From Sulfolobus islandicus Y.N.15.51 (lineage in GTDB: Archaea; Thermoproteota; Thermoprotei_A; Sulfolobales; Sulfolobaceae): a DNA stretch of 64,000 nt. Shown here in pieces: positions 54,595 through 64,000 of this stretch. Each line of letters starts with the position of its first letter. Within the stretch, counting starts at the first letter, position 1. The DNA is taken from contig NC_012623.1 of assembly GCF_000022485.1 (NCBI RefSeq), positions 1,452,501 through 1,516,500 on the forward strand. Direction: 5' to 3'. Below the pieces are notes generated by a model. That model did no database searches and was not told the origin of the DNA. It was given only the letters and a program-made list of their open reading frames with translations. The position numbers and the translations under genes were made by a program.

Positions 54595-55911
54595 TTATTT
54601 GGCAGTGAATCCAGGCTTAACTAGTTTACTTAAGTCTAATATTTTATTTATTTCATTATCACTATATCCTAATTCCCTTAAAGCTTCACGTATAGACATT
54701 CCCTTATTTAACTTCTTTCCTATTTCAGAAGCTTTATCATAGCCTATTACTGGAGATACTATGGTTATAAGTGAAGGAGATGATTCAGCATATCTCTTCA
54801 TTTTCTCCACATTTGCTACCATTCCATCAATTACTAATTTTGACATCTTCTCTAAAGCCTCAGAGACGAAATTAACTTGAGTTACAATATTATAACCAAC
54901 TAATGGAATACCCATTGATAACTCAAATTCCCCTAACATTGAAGCGAATTGATTTGCATGATCCAATCCCACAACTTGGGCTGAAATTAGTAAAGTAGCC
55001 TCAACTGTAACTGGATTAGTTTTACCAGGCATTATCGAGCTACCAGCAATCTCTTCTTGTGTGGGTAAATCTATTTCGTTAAGACCAGTTAAAGGACCGG
55101 AAAACATTAACCTTATATCTTGTCCTAATCTGTACAAGTTTACTGCAATATTTCTCAGTGCTCCACTTAATAGTAAGAGATCCGTGAGTAATCTCATTGC
55201 CCTAAACCTATTAGCTGGCTTAAATCCTAAACCAGTGATTCTGTTTATTTCATTAATAACTCTCTCTTGAAATTCAGGGTGAGTATTTAGTCCAGTACCC
55301 GTTGCAGTACCTCCAATTGGCAACTCCTTTACATATTCCAAAATATTCATAACTTGCTCGCGTTCATGTTGGAAGGCATCAGCATATGCTGAAAGTTCTT
55401 GACCTAAAGTTACAGGCAAAGCATCTCTTAAATGGGTTCTACCTGCTTTTACAACATCCTTATATTCCTCCGCCTTCTTATTTAAAGAAGATATTATTTG
55501 TTGTAATGCAGGAAGTAATCTATTCGTGACCTCAGCTACTGCAGCGATTCTAATTGCTGTAGGTACAGTATCATTCGATGACTGGCCGAAATTCACATGA
55601 TCATTTGGATGCACTTTAAGGTTAGAGTAACTAGAAGCTACTTCTGCTATAACCTCATTTACGTTCATATTAAGTCCAGTCCCAGATCCCGTTTGAAAGA
55701 CATCAAGTACTATTTTATCATCTAATTTTCCATCAATTAAATCTTCAGATGCCTTAATAATTGAATTCGCAATCTTTTTGTCTAATAATCCAAGATCTGC
55801 GTTCACTTTGGCGCAAGATTTCTTTAAAACTCCCATAGCCCAAATAATTCTTCTAGGAAACCTGGTTCCGGTATTCATAAAAAGCTTGGGCGCAGTATCG
55901 GTATATTTCAT
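54595..55911 (-). CDS. fumC: Fumarate hydratase, class II
   Basis: This enzyme interconverts fumarate and malate in the citric acid cycle. The superfamily signature [13 protein letters not shown] is near residue 300 and [11 protein letters not shown] near 215; [10 protein letters not shown] near 120 and the catalytic-site region are conserved. I chose the ATG at 55911 ([10 protein letters not shown]), because the TATA-like cttataaag leaves the longer start at 55932 too close. The length of 438 residues is normal. The iron-free class II form is typical of Sulfolobus. Confidence 0.93.
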   Translation of the reverse strand: MKYTDTAPKLFMNTGTRFPRRIIWAMGVLKKSCAKVNADLGLLDKKIANSIIKASEDLIDGKLDDKIVLDVFQTGSGTGLNMNVNEVIAEVASSYSNLKVHPNDHVNFGQSSNDTVPTAIRIAAVAEVTNRLLPALQQIISSLNKKAEEYKDVVKAGRTHLRDALPVTLGQELSAYADAFQHEREQVMNILEYVKELPIGGTATGTGLNTHPEFQERVINEINRITGLGFKPANRFRAMRLLTDLLLLSGALRNIAVNLYRLGQDIRLMFSGPLTGLNEIDLPTQEEIAGSSIMPGKTNPVTVEATLLISAQVVGLDHANQFASMLGEFELSMGIPLVGYNIVTQVNFVSEALEKMSKLVIDGMVANVEKMKRYAESSPSLITIVSPVIGYDKASEIGKKLNKGMSIREALRELGYSDNEINKILDLSKLVKPGFTAK

Positions 55912-56028
55912 AAGTAAAAGAACGTAATCCATTGTATTAAATCTTTATAAGCAATTACCTTTGATGTACGTTGTGGATCGCTTCAGAATTATACAAAAAT
56001 TTTTAAGTAATTATGCAGAGTATTACCC

Positions 56029-56148
56029 ATGGAAAAGAAGAACACTAGGGATTGGAGCAAGTACGATGAGAACGTGGTAACAAGATATAAGCTAATGTTC
56101 CCCTTCTACGTCTTCGAGAGAGTGTCCCAAGCGCAAATAATTGAATAA
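56029..56148 (+). pseudogene. N-terminal fragment of an IS5-type transposase
   Basis: ATG at 56029 opens EKKNTRDWSKYDENVVTRYK and ends in FPFYVFE. From there the reading frame enters the terminal inverted repeat of an inserted IS (56118 on) and stops at 56146. The continuation EHWWELL is found at 59570, 3.4 kb away, on the same strand. The two were once one gene. Confidence 0.8.
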
Positions 56149-56612
56149 ATATAGTATGATAGAAAAACAATTTTATAATTAATTAAGAATAAAATATAAT
56201 TATATCTTTCAGTATAACGAGAGATTAAGCTTATATTGTAATGGAAAATAATCAAGTATAGAGAAAAACAGAATTTCCAACATAGTCCACACTACCTTGA
56301 TCAACTCTCGCGGTATAAGTTAGTGGGCGAGTTGACTCTCCGGAACACGCGATAACACAGAAGTGTAGATGTAGGAGTTGTAAATCAACGCGATAACGTA
56401 GACAAAGAGCTCGACCATACCCTTTTCAGTAGCGTAAGGCCTCCAATACCTCCTCAAGAAGATCCCAAAGAACTCCACATACCTCCTGAAACTAGAGAAA
56501 CCTATCAACCAGGTCGAGGACTTCCCCACGAAGCCCCTATCCACTACCTTATAACCGCTGCGAGAGAAGCCAACCTTATTGTCCGGAAAATTGGCCAGCT
56601 CCACTTGAATCT
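56118..56612 (-). mobile_element. Right-end fragment of a 1.3 kb-type IS
   Basis: The terminal repeat (GAGAGTGTCCCAAGCGC then aaataattgaataaat) at 56118-56148 is nearly the same as the ends of the intact IS at 57038-58333. Inward, on the minus strand, lie the last 95 or so codons of its transposase (56320-56610: ELANFPDNKVGF, then a match throughout to the intact copy at about 80 percent by eye). The copy is cut at 56612 by the IS256-family element. The rest is not in the window. Confidence 0.8.
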
Positions 56613-57167
56613 GGGGCTACCAGTTATAGTTGTGGTAGCAAAAGGTGAAAAATAATGACAAAAAGTAAAAATAACCCCGGAAGGGGTAATACCATAAGGG
56701 AGAGTAATACCATGAAAGTAATGGAAGAAATAAGAGAAAAGATAAGAAAGGCAATCAAAGAAGGAGTTAGCCTAAGGGAAATAGAGGAGATAATCTTGCA
56801 AGAGGCCATGATGGAAGAGAGGGAAGCCTACCTAGAAGTTGAGGACGACCACAAGAACGGGACCTACTTCAGATATCTGGGAACCGGAGACGGAGTATTA
56901 AGACTCAGAGTACCGAGAACCAGAAAGGGTGGCTTCAGACCTAAGATCCTTCCGGAGAAGTACGAGAGGACCAGCCCAGATTACGAGGACTTCCTCCAGC
57001 AGCTCGTTCTATCAGGCATGACTCCAAGTCAAGTCAAGAGAGCATCCCAAGTGTAAATAATTCAATAAATCTATGTATAAGTTTATAGATAATAACTCAA
57101 AAGAAAGCATAAACTCTTGAGAAATTTTGAATTTTCACTTGGAGTAAAATCTTGAGTAATACTTAAA

Positions 57168-57242
57168 GGGGACCGGGAAGACGTAGTACAAGGATTGGGA
57201 GATATGAAACCTTGGATAGAATACTACAATCTCCCGGTCCCC
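57168..57242. repeat. 11-bp inverted repeat around the transposase start
   Basis: GGGGACCGGGA (57168-57178) and TCCCGGTCCCC (57232-57242) are perfect complements. They flank the ATG at 57204. In an mRNA that begins outside the IS this stem would form and hide the start region; in an mRNA that starts between the arms it would not. Confidence 0.75.
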
Positions 57243-58133
57243 TATGATAAACTATCATCAAGGCATAAAACTCTTTTGAAAATGCACTACATACTAATCA
57301 CCTCAAAAGCACTATCATCACTAGACCTATACATACTTAGAGTACTCATCGTCATGATGATATGGCAATGCTCCTACAGAGATGTAGAAGCATACTATTA
57401 CACGGACATTGTAGTAAGATGGTTTCTAGGAGAACGCAAGTCAAAATCCGAAAACCACAGAAGGGCAAAGAAACTTAGGGGAGAAATAAAGAAAGCATTC
57501 AAGGAATACGCAAAAGAACTTGAGGAAAAGCTAAGCAAACTAGAAAACTACTTGCCAAGTAGTGCCTTATACGGCAAAGTTAACAAACTCTGGGCAATAG
57601 ATTCCAACATAATCGAAGTACCCTTCGGAAAGAGAAACAAGGAGACATTAAAGAAAAAGCTAGAACTCAACTTGAGACAAGGAAAGTTTAGGGAAGCAGC
57701 AAACTTAATTTACTACTATATGAGGGCTAAGATTCATCGTAGATTTAAGGGTGAGTTTGCGAAGAAGAGGGGTAGGAGTTTCTTCGGCTTCAAGGTTTTA
57801 TATGCTATTTCCCCAACCATGATTCTTCACGCAATTCAAGTTGAGTTTGCAAACTTTCCCGATAATAAGGTTGGTTTTGGTATGAGTGGTTATAAGGTTG
57901 TTGATAGGGGTTTCTTGGGAATGCCCTCAACTTGGATAATTGGTTTTTCTAGTTTTAGACGTTATGTTGAATTCTTTGGTATTTTCTTGAAGAGGTATTG
58001 GAGACCTTACGCTATTAACAAGGATATGGTTGAGGTTTTTGTTTACGTTATTGGAATAATTTACAATTCCTTGATTTACACTTCCGTGTTAGCAAAAGTT
58101 CCGCAAGAGGAATTTGTCAAACTCTCTAGTTAA
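57204..58133 (+). CDS. DDE transposase of the inner IS
   Basis: A 309-residue transposase with DDE motifs LWAIDSNIIEVPFG near residue 130, VDRGF near 232 and an E in RYVEFFGIFLKRYWRPYA near 255 (the Y(2)R(3)E(6)K-like region). The frame is intact. A second, divergent copy of its C-terminus lies at 56320-56610 on the minus strand. The ATG at 57204 is in the loop of a perfect 11-bp inverted repeat, a possible guard against read-through expression. IS5-like in type. Confidence 0.85.
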   Translation: MKPWIEYYNLPVPYDKLSSRHKTLLKMHYILITSKALSSLDLYILRVLIVMMIWQCSYRDVEAYYYTDIVVRWFLGERKSKSENHRRAKKLRGEIKKAFKEYAKELEEKLSKLENYLPSSALYGKVNKLWAIDSNIIEVPFGKRNKETLKKKLELNLRQGKFREAANLIYYYMRAKIHRRFKGEFAKKRGRSFFGFKVLYAISPTMILHAIQVEFANFPDNKVGFGMSGYKVVDRGFLGMPSTWIIGFSSFRRYVEFFGIFLKRYWRPYAINKDMVEVFVYVIGIIYNSLIYTSVLAKVPQEEFVKLSS

Positions 58134-59270
58134 CCCTAGGCTAGGGTTAACTAGAATAATATGGGGTATGTTTGAAATTCATTTTTTCTCAACTATAAGT
58201 TATTTTATATTACAATAAAATATTAATCTTCCCTCATATTGAAAGATATAATTGACTTCTATTCTCAACTAGTTATAATATTGTTTTTCTATCACATTAT
58301 ATTTATTGAATTATTTGCATTCTGGACACTCTCTCAAGGCCGTGTTAGCAGCCAAGGGAATACCGTATAGTGAGATCGTAATGAATCGGGTTGCCGAGAG
58401 AATATCCAACAAACTCAAGGAATACAAGAGCCGCGAACTACCTCACGATCTCCTAGCCCTTTACATCGATGTGAAGATCGTAAAGGTCAGAATCAGCGAG
58501 TCGATCATGGAGAGAGCCATTTACATTGCCATAGGAGTTGACTTAGAAGGGAATAAGTTCGTCTTGGACTACGAAGTTAGGGATAGGGAGGACTTGGACG
58601 GTTGGAAGTCCTTCTTGAGCGGACTCGTAAGCAGGGGAGTCAGCAGGGTTGACGTAATCGTGAGCGATGACTTCTCTGGACTCGATCGCGTCGTGTCCAC
58701 GCTCTTTCCCTCCTCTCAACACCAGCTCTGTATAACACACATGGTTAGGAACCTCATGAGGGTCCTCCCAGACAAGGAGGAACTAATGATTAGAGTTAGG
58801 GATCTAAAGTCCTCCAGGAACGTGGAGGAGGGAAGGAAGGCTATATTGTCCCTCAGCCAACTTGTCCAACCCTTTTCTCCAGCCCGAGCCAAGAGGCTTC
58901 TTGACGCTGCTGACAAGTATTGTTCCTTTCTCAACTTCCCCAGGGAGATTAGACACTACCTCTACACTAATAACACGTCGGAGAGTTTCAACTTGACCCT
59001 GGCTAGGTTTGAGGAGGAGCTCGGAGGTTACTTTCCCTCTCTTCGCTCCTTGGAGGTCTATCTCTACGTTTCGATCCATGAAAGTAATTCGCGTTGGAAG
59101 TTCAGGCCCATGTCGGTGATAAGGCATTACTCATATCATCTCAAACAACTCCACGCTTCAAGGTTCCAGGTGAGTCTTGATGAAGACTTTTAACCTTCTG
59201 CTTACATATTTTCTCACACAACTATACCCAGTAGCCCCGGGCTACTAATCTAGACCTATCCAAGAGGGAA

Positions 59271-59558
59271 GTGTTGGATTTGTACAATAAGGTAAGGGGT
59301 CCCATAGAGACCTCTTATAGGAACATTAAGGCTTTTCTTCCATTTACTAGTTCTACTAAGTTTGTTTTTCGCACGTTGATCTTCGTGCTGGCCCTTGTAC
59401 TCTACTCCTTATATACCATATTCAAGGGGGAGGTGGGGAGAGAGGAGTTTAGATTATTATTAATTCTTTTATTTCCTGATTTATTCAATCCAGAGAATTT
59501 TACATTTAATATAATTGAAACACTTATTTACACTATAGATTTATTTTTAAGGAGGTGA
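59271..59558 (+). pseudogene. C-terminal fragment of another transposase
   Basis: The open frame includes RGPIETSYRNIKAFLPF, the glutamate-bearing C-terminal motif of IS4/IS5-like DDE transposases, then a hydrophobic helix and a helical tail. There is no start region or earlier part of the enzyme in the window. It differs from the other transposases here. It ends just before the IS5-type remainder. Confidence 0.7.
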
Positions 59559-59565
59559 TTTTGGG

Positions 59566-60373
59566 TCTACCGGAACACTGGTGGGAATTACTCCAGGAAG
59601 AGAACAAGTATGCTAAGACCAAGTACAAGGCACCAAAGGAGTTCAACGACTTCCTAGCATTCCTACACTTATTCTTACCTTACAGAGCAATAGAAGGAGT
59701 ACTAAGCACACTAGCAGAAATGAAGATAATACCGACAAGCCTAGATTAACAATATGGGAAAGGGTAAGAAACATGAATATTAATTTCCTTGAAGCGAGTG
59801 ACGAACTTGAAGTAATAGCTGATGGTACTGGAATAAGCACAACAAGAGGAGGACAGTAGTAGCAAAGTGGGGCAAAAGGAGGGATTCAAAATTCCTTAAG
59901 ATTGAAGTAGTTATGGAGAAAGACGAGTTCAAGATAGTAAGCGCTGAGGTGACGAGTAATGAGGCCGAATCTGCTTCAAATACTGTAAAGGACTTGAAGG
60001 AAAAGGGTAAGGAAGTTAAGAGGTTCTATGGCGATAAGGCTTATGATGGCAAGATTTATAATCTTGGCGTTGATGTTGTTGTTCCTCCTAGGAAAGACGC
60101 TTTAGGCGTGGTCATCCTGCTAGGCGTAAGGCTGTGCGCGAGTTCAAGAAGTTGGGTTATGAACGTTGGCGGGATGAGAAGGGTTATGGTAATAGGTGGT
60201 TGGTTGAATCCTTGTTCTCAGCGGTTAAGCGTACTTTTGGTGAGTCTGTTAGGGCTACGAGTTTTGCTGGTCAAGTTGTTGAGGCTAAGCTCAAGTTTTG
60301 GGCTTATGCTTGGATGATGTACATGGCCAACCTTGTTGTTGGTCGAGCTAAGGGCTTTGAGGTCAAGAAGTAG
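59566..60373 (+). pseudogene. C-terminal remainder of the IS5-type transposase, frameshifted
   Basis: Continues the gene begun at 56029: EHWWELLQEENKYAK, RAIEGVLSTLAEMKIIPTSLD, then VIADGTGISTTRGG in another frame, FYGDKAYDGK, and LVESLFSAVKRTFGESVRAT in a third. At least three frame changes (near 59747, 59857 and 60110) break it. The catalytic motifs are recognisable (D in IADGTG, D in YGDKAYD, E in ESLFSAVKR). It is long dead. Confidence 0.85.
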
Positions 60374-60516
60374 TATAGTAAATTATTTAGGAGAGATATT
60401 ATTTTCTATAGAAAACATATTTTTACTGTATCATCCTATTGAAATATATTGAACGAACCCACAAAGCACCTTTGATGAAAAAATCTTTAACCCACTTTAC
60501 GTAATACCCAATATAT

Positions 60517-61194
60517 ATGCCCGTAATAAGACTTGAAAATGTTACCAAGATTTATGAGGGGAATGTAAAGACTGTTGCGCTTAGAGATATAAACCTAAGT
60601 ATTGATGAAGGAGAGTTTATTTCAATATTGGGACCTTCTGGTAGTGGAAAATCAACTCTCTTATCAATCTTAGGAATTTTGGATAGACCATCACAAGGGA
60701 AGGTATATATTTATGAAATGGACGTAACTAAGCTAAGCGATAACGAAATCTCAAAAATCAGAAATGAGTATATAGGCTTTGTATTTCAGAATTTTAATCT
60801 AATTCAGAGGCTTAGTGTACTACAAAACGTTGAATTACCACTAGTAGCCAGAGGAATACCAAAAAAGAAAAGGGAGGAGATAGCAATAAATTCTCTAAAA
60901 CTAGTGGAATTAGACGGAGTAATAAACAAAAGACCGTCAGAACTTTCTGGGGGACAACAGCAAAGAGTAGCTATAGCTCGTGCATTAGCCCAAAATCCAA
61001 AGATCATATTAGCTGATGAACCTACTGGAAATTTAGATAGTATCAATGCAAAAATTGTAATGGACATATTCAAAAAGATTAATGAGGAGTTTAAAACTAC
61101 GATAGCAGTAGGAACACATGATAGAGAAGTTGCGAGTTTTACAAGGAGAAAGATCTACATCAGAGATGGAAAGATAGTTGGTGAAGAAAGATGA
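60517..61194 (+). CDS. ABC transporter ATPase of the MacB/LolD type
   Basis: A 225-residue ATPase with Walker A GPSGSGKST near residue 38, the MacB-type Q-loop FVFQNFNLIQRLSV, signature LSGGQQQRVAIARAL near 143, Walker B IILADEPTGNLDS near 163 and the switch histidine in VGTHDR. Such ATPases act with FtsX-like permeases in extrusion or mechanical transmission. It heads a three-gene operon with the following extracellular protein and permease. ATG is preceded by a TATA-like tctttaacc about 30 bases upstream. Confidence 0.93.
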   Translation: MPVIRLENVTKIYEGNVKTVALRDINLSIDEGEFISILGPSGSGKSTLLSILGILDRPSQGKVYIYEMDVTKLSDNEISKIRNEYIGFVFQNFNLIQRLSVLQNVELPLVARGIPKKKREEIAINSLKLVELDGVINKRPSELSGGQQQRVAIARALAQNPKIILADEPTGNLDSINAKIVMDIFKKINEEFKTTIAVGTHDREVASFTRRKIYIRDGKIVGEER

Positions 61195-63698
61195 TAAAGA
61201 AGTTGATAATTGTCTTATTGTTACTTTCATTAATTCTCCCTATAATTCCAGTAAACTCACAGAGTACTGTTGTAATATCCAGTTGGGGATGGGGAACACC
61301 ACAAAATCCAATAAGGGCACATCCAGCTTATAATGACACGCCATTTTATGTTATAGCCTCACAGCAAGTAGGGTATCAGATTGTTTACGCATATTTGATT
61401 CTCTCTGGAACACCAATAACCTCTGAAGGAGGAAGTAGCATAGCTTATGGTTCGGTGTCCTCATCATCTTTAACAACTTCGCAAATAACGTTCTTCCTCA
61501 ATGTAAATGATAATGCTGAGCCGGGGACCTATAATGTACCATTAGTAGTAGTATACCAAAACGCAGTTACTGGTGCTGAAAGTCAGATAATTCAAGAAAT
61601 AACTATACCCATTTATAACGTAGCCTTTCCAGTTTTGGATCAAGTATTTTGGGGAACTACACAACAACTAATATTTGCTCAGGTAGGAGAAGGCTTATTA
61701 CCTCTTACCCTTAGCGTCTTTAATCCCACAACTGAACCTATGCTAAACGTAACCTTAAACGTATTCTTACCCAAGGGAATATTTTCCCAAACTGGTAGTA
61801 GAGAGTTAACAGTTACAATTCCAGCCTTACCCGCTGGAGAACCAATATTTGTATCTTCAATAGTGAACGTGAGTAATCTTGTTAAACCGGGAGTTTATAC
61901 TCTTAATTATTCTTTTTCATTTACTAACTTTCTAGGATATTTCTATAAGCAATCCTCAAACAAGAGTATAAACATAACGATATATCCTCAAGCTAGAATT
62001 AACATTTACTCTGATCCCATACAGTCAACTCCAGATAATATAACTACACTCGTACTAGGAATTTCAACTAACGTTAGTAGCTTTATAATTAGTGTAAAGC
62101 CAGAATTACCCTCAAACTTCCTACCAATCTCCTCAAACTTTACGCCTATTTCTCTATCACCGGGAGAAAAGGTAATATACACTTTCAAGATTTACATACC
62201 TCAAGGAGTAATACCCTCAATATACCCTATACCAATAGAGATTAATTACACTGCATTGGATCAGAAACTAACAGTAGCTTATCTAACATATGCCAATATC
62301 TACTATAATGAAACTCCTAGGATAGTTGAGGCAATTTGGAATACTACGATAACGCCATTTCCCGGAATAGGAACAATTCCCTTAACATTGGTAATCTATA
62401 ATCCATTGCCAATACCCATAACTGGTGTCAACATTACATATACATTTCCTAATGGCATATTTCCCTTGCAACCTTTCATTTTCTTACCCGGAATTCCTCA
62501 GTACTCTTCTATACCAATAACTATTCCAGTAGAAATAACTCCAAATAGCTCAGTAGGTGTACTTAATTTCACTTACAAGATTTCCTACAATCAAGATAAA
62601 ACTGTGGATGGAGTGAATAATATTTACGTTTTACCTCCTGCTCCAGTGATAATTGAGGCCAATCAAACAGTAATAGGTAATGGAGAGTATGCCTTAGTAC
62701 CAATTAAGGTTGTGAACCTTGGGGTGGAGTATGTTTATAACGTAAATCTAATAACCCTCACACAAGGCTTAGAGGTAATCACATCTGTAAATAACACAAT
62801 TCCCTTCGTGAAGCCCAACTCATCAGTAACATTCTACTATACACTATACGCTCCACAAGGCTTACCACCAGCTGTGTATCCGCTAGTAATTAAATTGAGT
62901 TATACTTATTTTACCAACGAAATAGTGAGGACGTTTACAATTCCAGTTCTAGTTACTTCGTCACAATCGCCAATACTTATATCCTTTCTCAAAACCACAG
63001 TTTATTATAATACAAACAACACTGAAATCCTAGCAATTCAAAACCTAGCCAACTTTACGATATATAACATAAGGCTTGACTTAAATTACCCGTCACAAGA
63101 AATTTACCTCTCACAAAATCAGCTTTACATCCCATATCTTCCTTCTCACTTCATTTACACTGTCCCATTATATATTATACCACAAATTCCTCAAACAACG
63201 TCAATACCTATCGTAGTTACTCTGAATTATGTGTTAGGCCAGGGATCTCCACAGACCTATCAATATCAATTAAACTTACTCAGTACGGGATTCGTTAAAA
63301 TGGAGATAACGCAAGTTTCCGCACAAATTGTAAACAATACAGTTGTAATTAACGGGTTATTAATAAATACTGGATCACAAAACGCACAATATGTTACAAT
63401 ATCCATTAATAACTATTCCTCAATTTATATTGGAAACGTACCCCCAAATAGTCCAACACCGTTCTCTTTTACTTTAGCGTTATCCCCGGGTTTATATAAG
63501 TTCAATATTACTGCAAATTACGAAAATGAGTTATATCAACCTAATATGACATTTTATACATTTTCTTACGTTGTATCTTATCCAACGTCAACTAATTCTC
63601 AAGATAAAATATCAATAACCTCAATATTATTGATAGCCGTGATAATAATTCTTATAATTATTATAATCTATTTGAGTCTTAGGGGGTTACGAAAATGA
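61191..63698 (+). CDS. Large extracellular protein of the ABC operon
   Basis: An 835-residue protein with an N-terminal signal sequence (KKLIIVLLLLSLILPIIPVNS), then six or so immunoglobulin-like beta repeats with N-glycosylation sequons, resembling COG1361 S-layer-domain proteins (the motif F(N/Y)P...L.N followed by PPG reappears), and a C-terminal membrane helix followed by SLRGLRK. It overlaps the ATPase stop by 4 bases and the permease start by 4. It may be the outside partner of the transporter, between S-layer and membrane. Confidence 0.85.
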   Translation: MIKKLIIVLLLLSLILPIIPVNSQSTVVISSWGWGTPQNPIRAHPAYNDTPFYVIASQQVGYQIVYAYLILSGTPITSEGGSSIAYGSVSSSSLTTSQITFFLNVNDNAEPGTYNVPLVVVYQNAVTGAESQIIQEITIPIYNVAFPVLDQVFWGTTQQLIFAQVGEGLLPLTLSVFNPTTEPMLNVTLNVFLPKGIFSQTGSRELTVTIPALPAGEPIFVSSIVNVSNLVKPGVYTLNYSFSFTNFLGYFYKQSSNKSINITIYPQARINIYSDPIQSTPDNITTLVLGISTNVSSFIISVKPELPSNFLPISSNFTPISLSPGEKVIYTFKIYIPQGVIPSIYPIPIEINYTALDQKLTVAYLTYANIYYNETPRIVEAIWNTTITPFPGIGTIPLTLVIYNPLPIPITGVNITYTFPNGIFPLQPFIFLPGIPQYSSIPITIPVEITPNSSVGVLNFTYKISYNQDKTVDGVNNIYVLPPAPVIIEANQTVIGNGEYALVPIKVVNLGVEYVYNVNLITLTQGLEVITSVNNTIPFVKPNSSVTFYYTLYAPQGLPPAVYPLVIKLSYTYFTNEIVRTFTIPVLVTSSQSPILISFLKTTVYYNTNNTEILAIQNLANFTIYNIRLDLNYPSQEIYLSQNQLYIPYLPSHFIYTVPLYIIPQIPQTTSIPIVVTLNYVLGQGSPQTYQYQLNLLSTGFVKMEITQVSAQIVNNTVVINGLLINTGSQNAQYVTISINNYSSIYIGNVPPNSPTPFSFTLALSPGLYKFNITANYENELYQPNMTFYTFSYVVSYPTSTNSQDKISITSILLIAVIIILIIIIIYLSLRGLRK

Positions 63699-64000
63699 AG
63701 ATCCTGGATTTTATATCTTATGCTTTAAACTCACTAAAGGAAAGGAAGGTTAGAGCAATACTTACCATCCTTGGAATAGTTGTTGGACCAGCTACAATAA
63801 TCTCGATAAACTCCATGGTATTAGGTTATTCACATACAATAATTTCTCAAATATCGAATTTTCTCTCACCCTATGACATTATCGTGACGCCTACTGGAAG
63901 GGGATTGCCATTATCCCAATACCTCATACTCCAATTAGAGACTATCCTTGGGGTCAAAATGGTCATTCCATTTTATTCGTTTCCGGCGTTAATTAGAACA
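63695..64000 (+). CDS. FtsX-like ABC permease (partial, cut by the window)
   Basis: The first 102 residues of a MacB/FtsX-type permease: the amphipathic start DFISYALNSLKERKVRAILTI, the first membrane helix (ILGIVVGPATIISINSMVLG) and the beginning of the ectodomain. The start overlaps the previous stop (ATGA). It completes an ATPase, extracellular protein, permease operon. The C-terminal part lies outside the window. Confidence 0.85.
   Translation, partial: MKILDFISYALNSLKERKVRAILTILGIVVGPATIISINSMVLGYSHTIISQISNFLSPYDIIVTPTGRGLPLSQYLILQLETILGVKMVIPFYSFPALIRT

Larger units (their letters stand above)
57038..58333 (+). mobile_element. Intact-looking 1,296-bp insertion sequence
   Basis: The ends are GAGAGCATCCC at 57038 and the complement GAGAGTGTCCA at 58333, followed inward on both sides by aaataattcaataaat, giving inverted repeats of about 31 bases with a few mismatches. 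A 4-base direct repeat TCAA (57034-57037 and 58334-58337) flanks the element as target duplication. It carries one transposase gene. The name cannot be fixed; size and type are near ISC1290-like elements of Sulfolobus. Confidence 0.85.
56655..59193 (+). pseudogene. IS256-family transposase split by an inserted IS
   Basis: The N-terminal part (56655 to 57037) has the helical start and MTPSQV; the C-terminal part (58334 to 59193) has IDVKIVKVR (first Asp), VIVSDDFSGLD (second Asp), QLCITHMVRNL and TSESFN with FEEE (Glu), the Mutator/IS256 DDE core. Removing the IS and one TCAA copy joins them as GMTPSQVKAVLAAKGIPYSE in one frame with no other defect. The gene was therefore intact before the insertion, so the disruption is recent. 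Confidence 0.85.
56613..59238 (+). mobile_element. IS256-family element interrupted by a second IS
   Basis: Terminal inverted repeats are GGGGCTACCAGTTATAGTT at 56613 and its imperfect complement ending GTAGCCCC at 59238 (about 19 of 22 matching). Subtracting the inserted 1,296-bp IS and its 4-base duplication leaves about 1.33 kb, close to the size of the Sulfolobus element ISC1332 of this family. No clear target duplication flanks it. The element interrupts a minus-strand IS fragment on its left. Confidence 0.8.
56029..60373. mobile_element. Nested insertion-sequence cluster
   Basis: A 4.3 kb nest of transposon debris. An IS5-type transposase begins at 56029 and its remainder resumes at 59566; between lie a minus-strand fragment of another IS, an IS256-family element, and within that a complete-looking 1.3 kb IS. 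A further transposase C-terminal fragment is at 59271-59558. No host gene is seen within. Individual members are listed separately. Confidence 0.85.

Noticed and set aside
58543-59127. Minus-strand open frames within the IS256-family transposase
   Set aside because: They mirror the codon pattern of the real gene on the plus strand and have no family character.

Overview
The window is a piece of a thermoacidophilic crenarchaeal chromosome of the Sulfolobales, most likely a Saccharolobus (Sulfolobus) solfataricus/islandicus-type strain. The signs are AT-rich DNA, leaderless genes with TATA boxes about 26 bases before the start codon, intron-bearing tRNAs, and a PriS, PCNA2 and Gins23 set that reads very close to the S. 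solfataricus proteins as I remember them. An SSV-type integrase remnant and Sulfolobus-type insertion sequences fit the same group. Strain identity is inferred.

Layout. 1-850 is the 3' end of the 23S rRNA. 1.2-2.3 kb holds a NiCoT nickel/cobalt permease whose C-terminal module lies next to it in inverted orientation. A rhodanese follows. 3.3-10.1 kb (minus strand) is a seven-gene operon for a membrane-bound complex related to energy-converting [NiFe] hydrogenases and complex I (Ehr/Hyf type). Its large subunit has lost the nickel-binding cysteines. The operon is preceded by a GC-rich structured leader candidate (10146-10240). Divergent from it (10.9-19.0 kb) lie a small secreted protein, a TatD-like hydrolase, a formate dehydrogenase-like molybdo/tungstoenzyme, an SDR, a tungstate/molybdate binding protein with its permease, and a Kelch/FN3 surface protein. 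Together these suggest an oxidoreductase plus ion-pump module with its metal supply. A ModE-like regulator sits further along at 49.7 kb.

19.06-22.86 kb looks like the wreck of an SSV-type integrated element. It has a partial tRNA copy at one end and an int(N) fragment running into a tRNA-Pro gene at the other. Between them are a decayed secreted-protein/FtsX-like permease/ABC ATPase cassette and a 70-base nested inverted repeat. 23.0-33.8 kb is core information processing: CCA-adding enzyme, RNA 2',5'-ligase family protein, RNase Z, Trm11-like methylase, PRPP synthetase, GPN GTPase, PCNA2, PriS, Gins23, L44e, S27e, aIF2-alpha and Nop10. Then come the oligosaccharyltransferase AglB, a glycan-rich surface protein, tRNA-Ile, the ammonium transporter Amt, tRNA-Ala, and a C/D box sRNA whose guide matches the universal GCTACAATGG segment of 16S rRNA.

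40.5-41.9 kb is an IS110-family element with a plausible bridge-RNA region that overlaps the naive start of its transposase. 42.0-55.9 kb is housekeeping: a twin-CX3C microprotein, OsmC, lipoate ligase with a GcvH-like protein, an MFS transporter with a winged-helix regulator, purEK, a PfpI-family protein, an amino-acid permease broken by an in-frame TAG and preceded by a 30-base palindrome, a FrnE-like protein, a CBS protein and fumarase. 56.0-60.4 kb is a nest of insertion sequences: an intact-looking 1.3 kb IS inside an IS256-family element, itself inside debris of other copies. The window closes with an ABC transporter operon (ATPase, large extracellular protein, FtsX-like permease) cut by the window edge.
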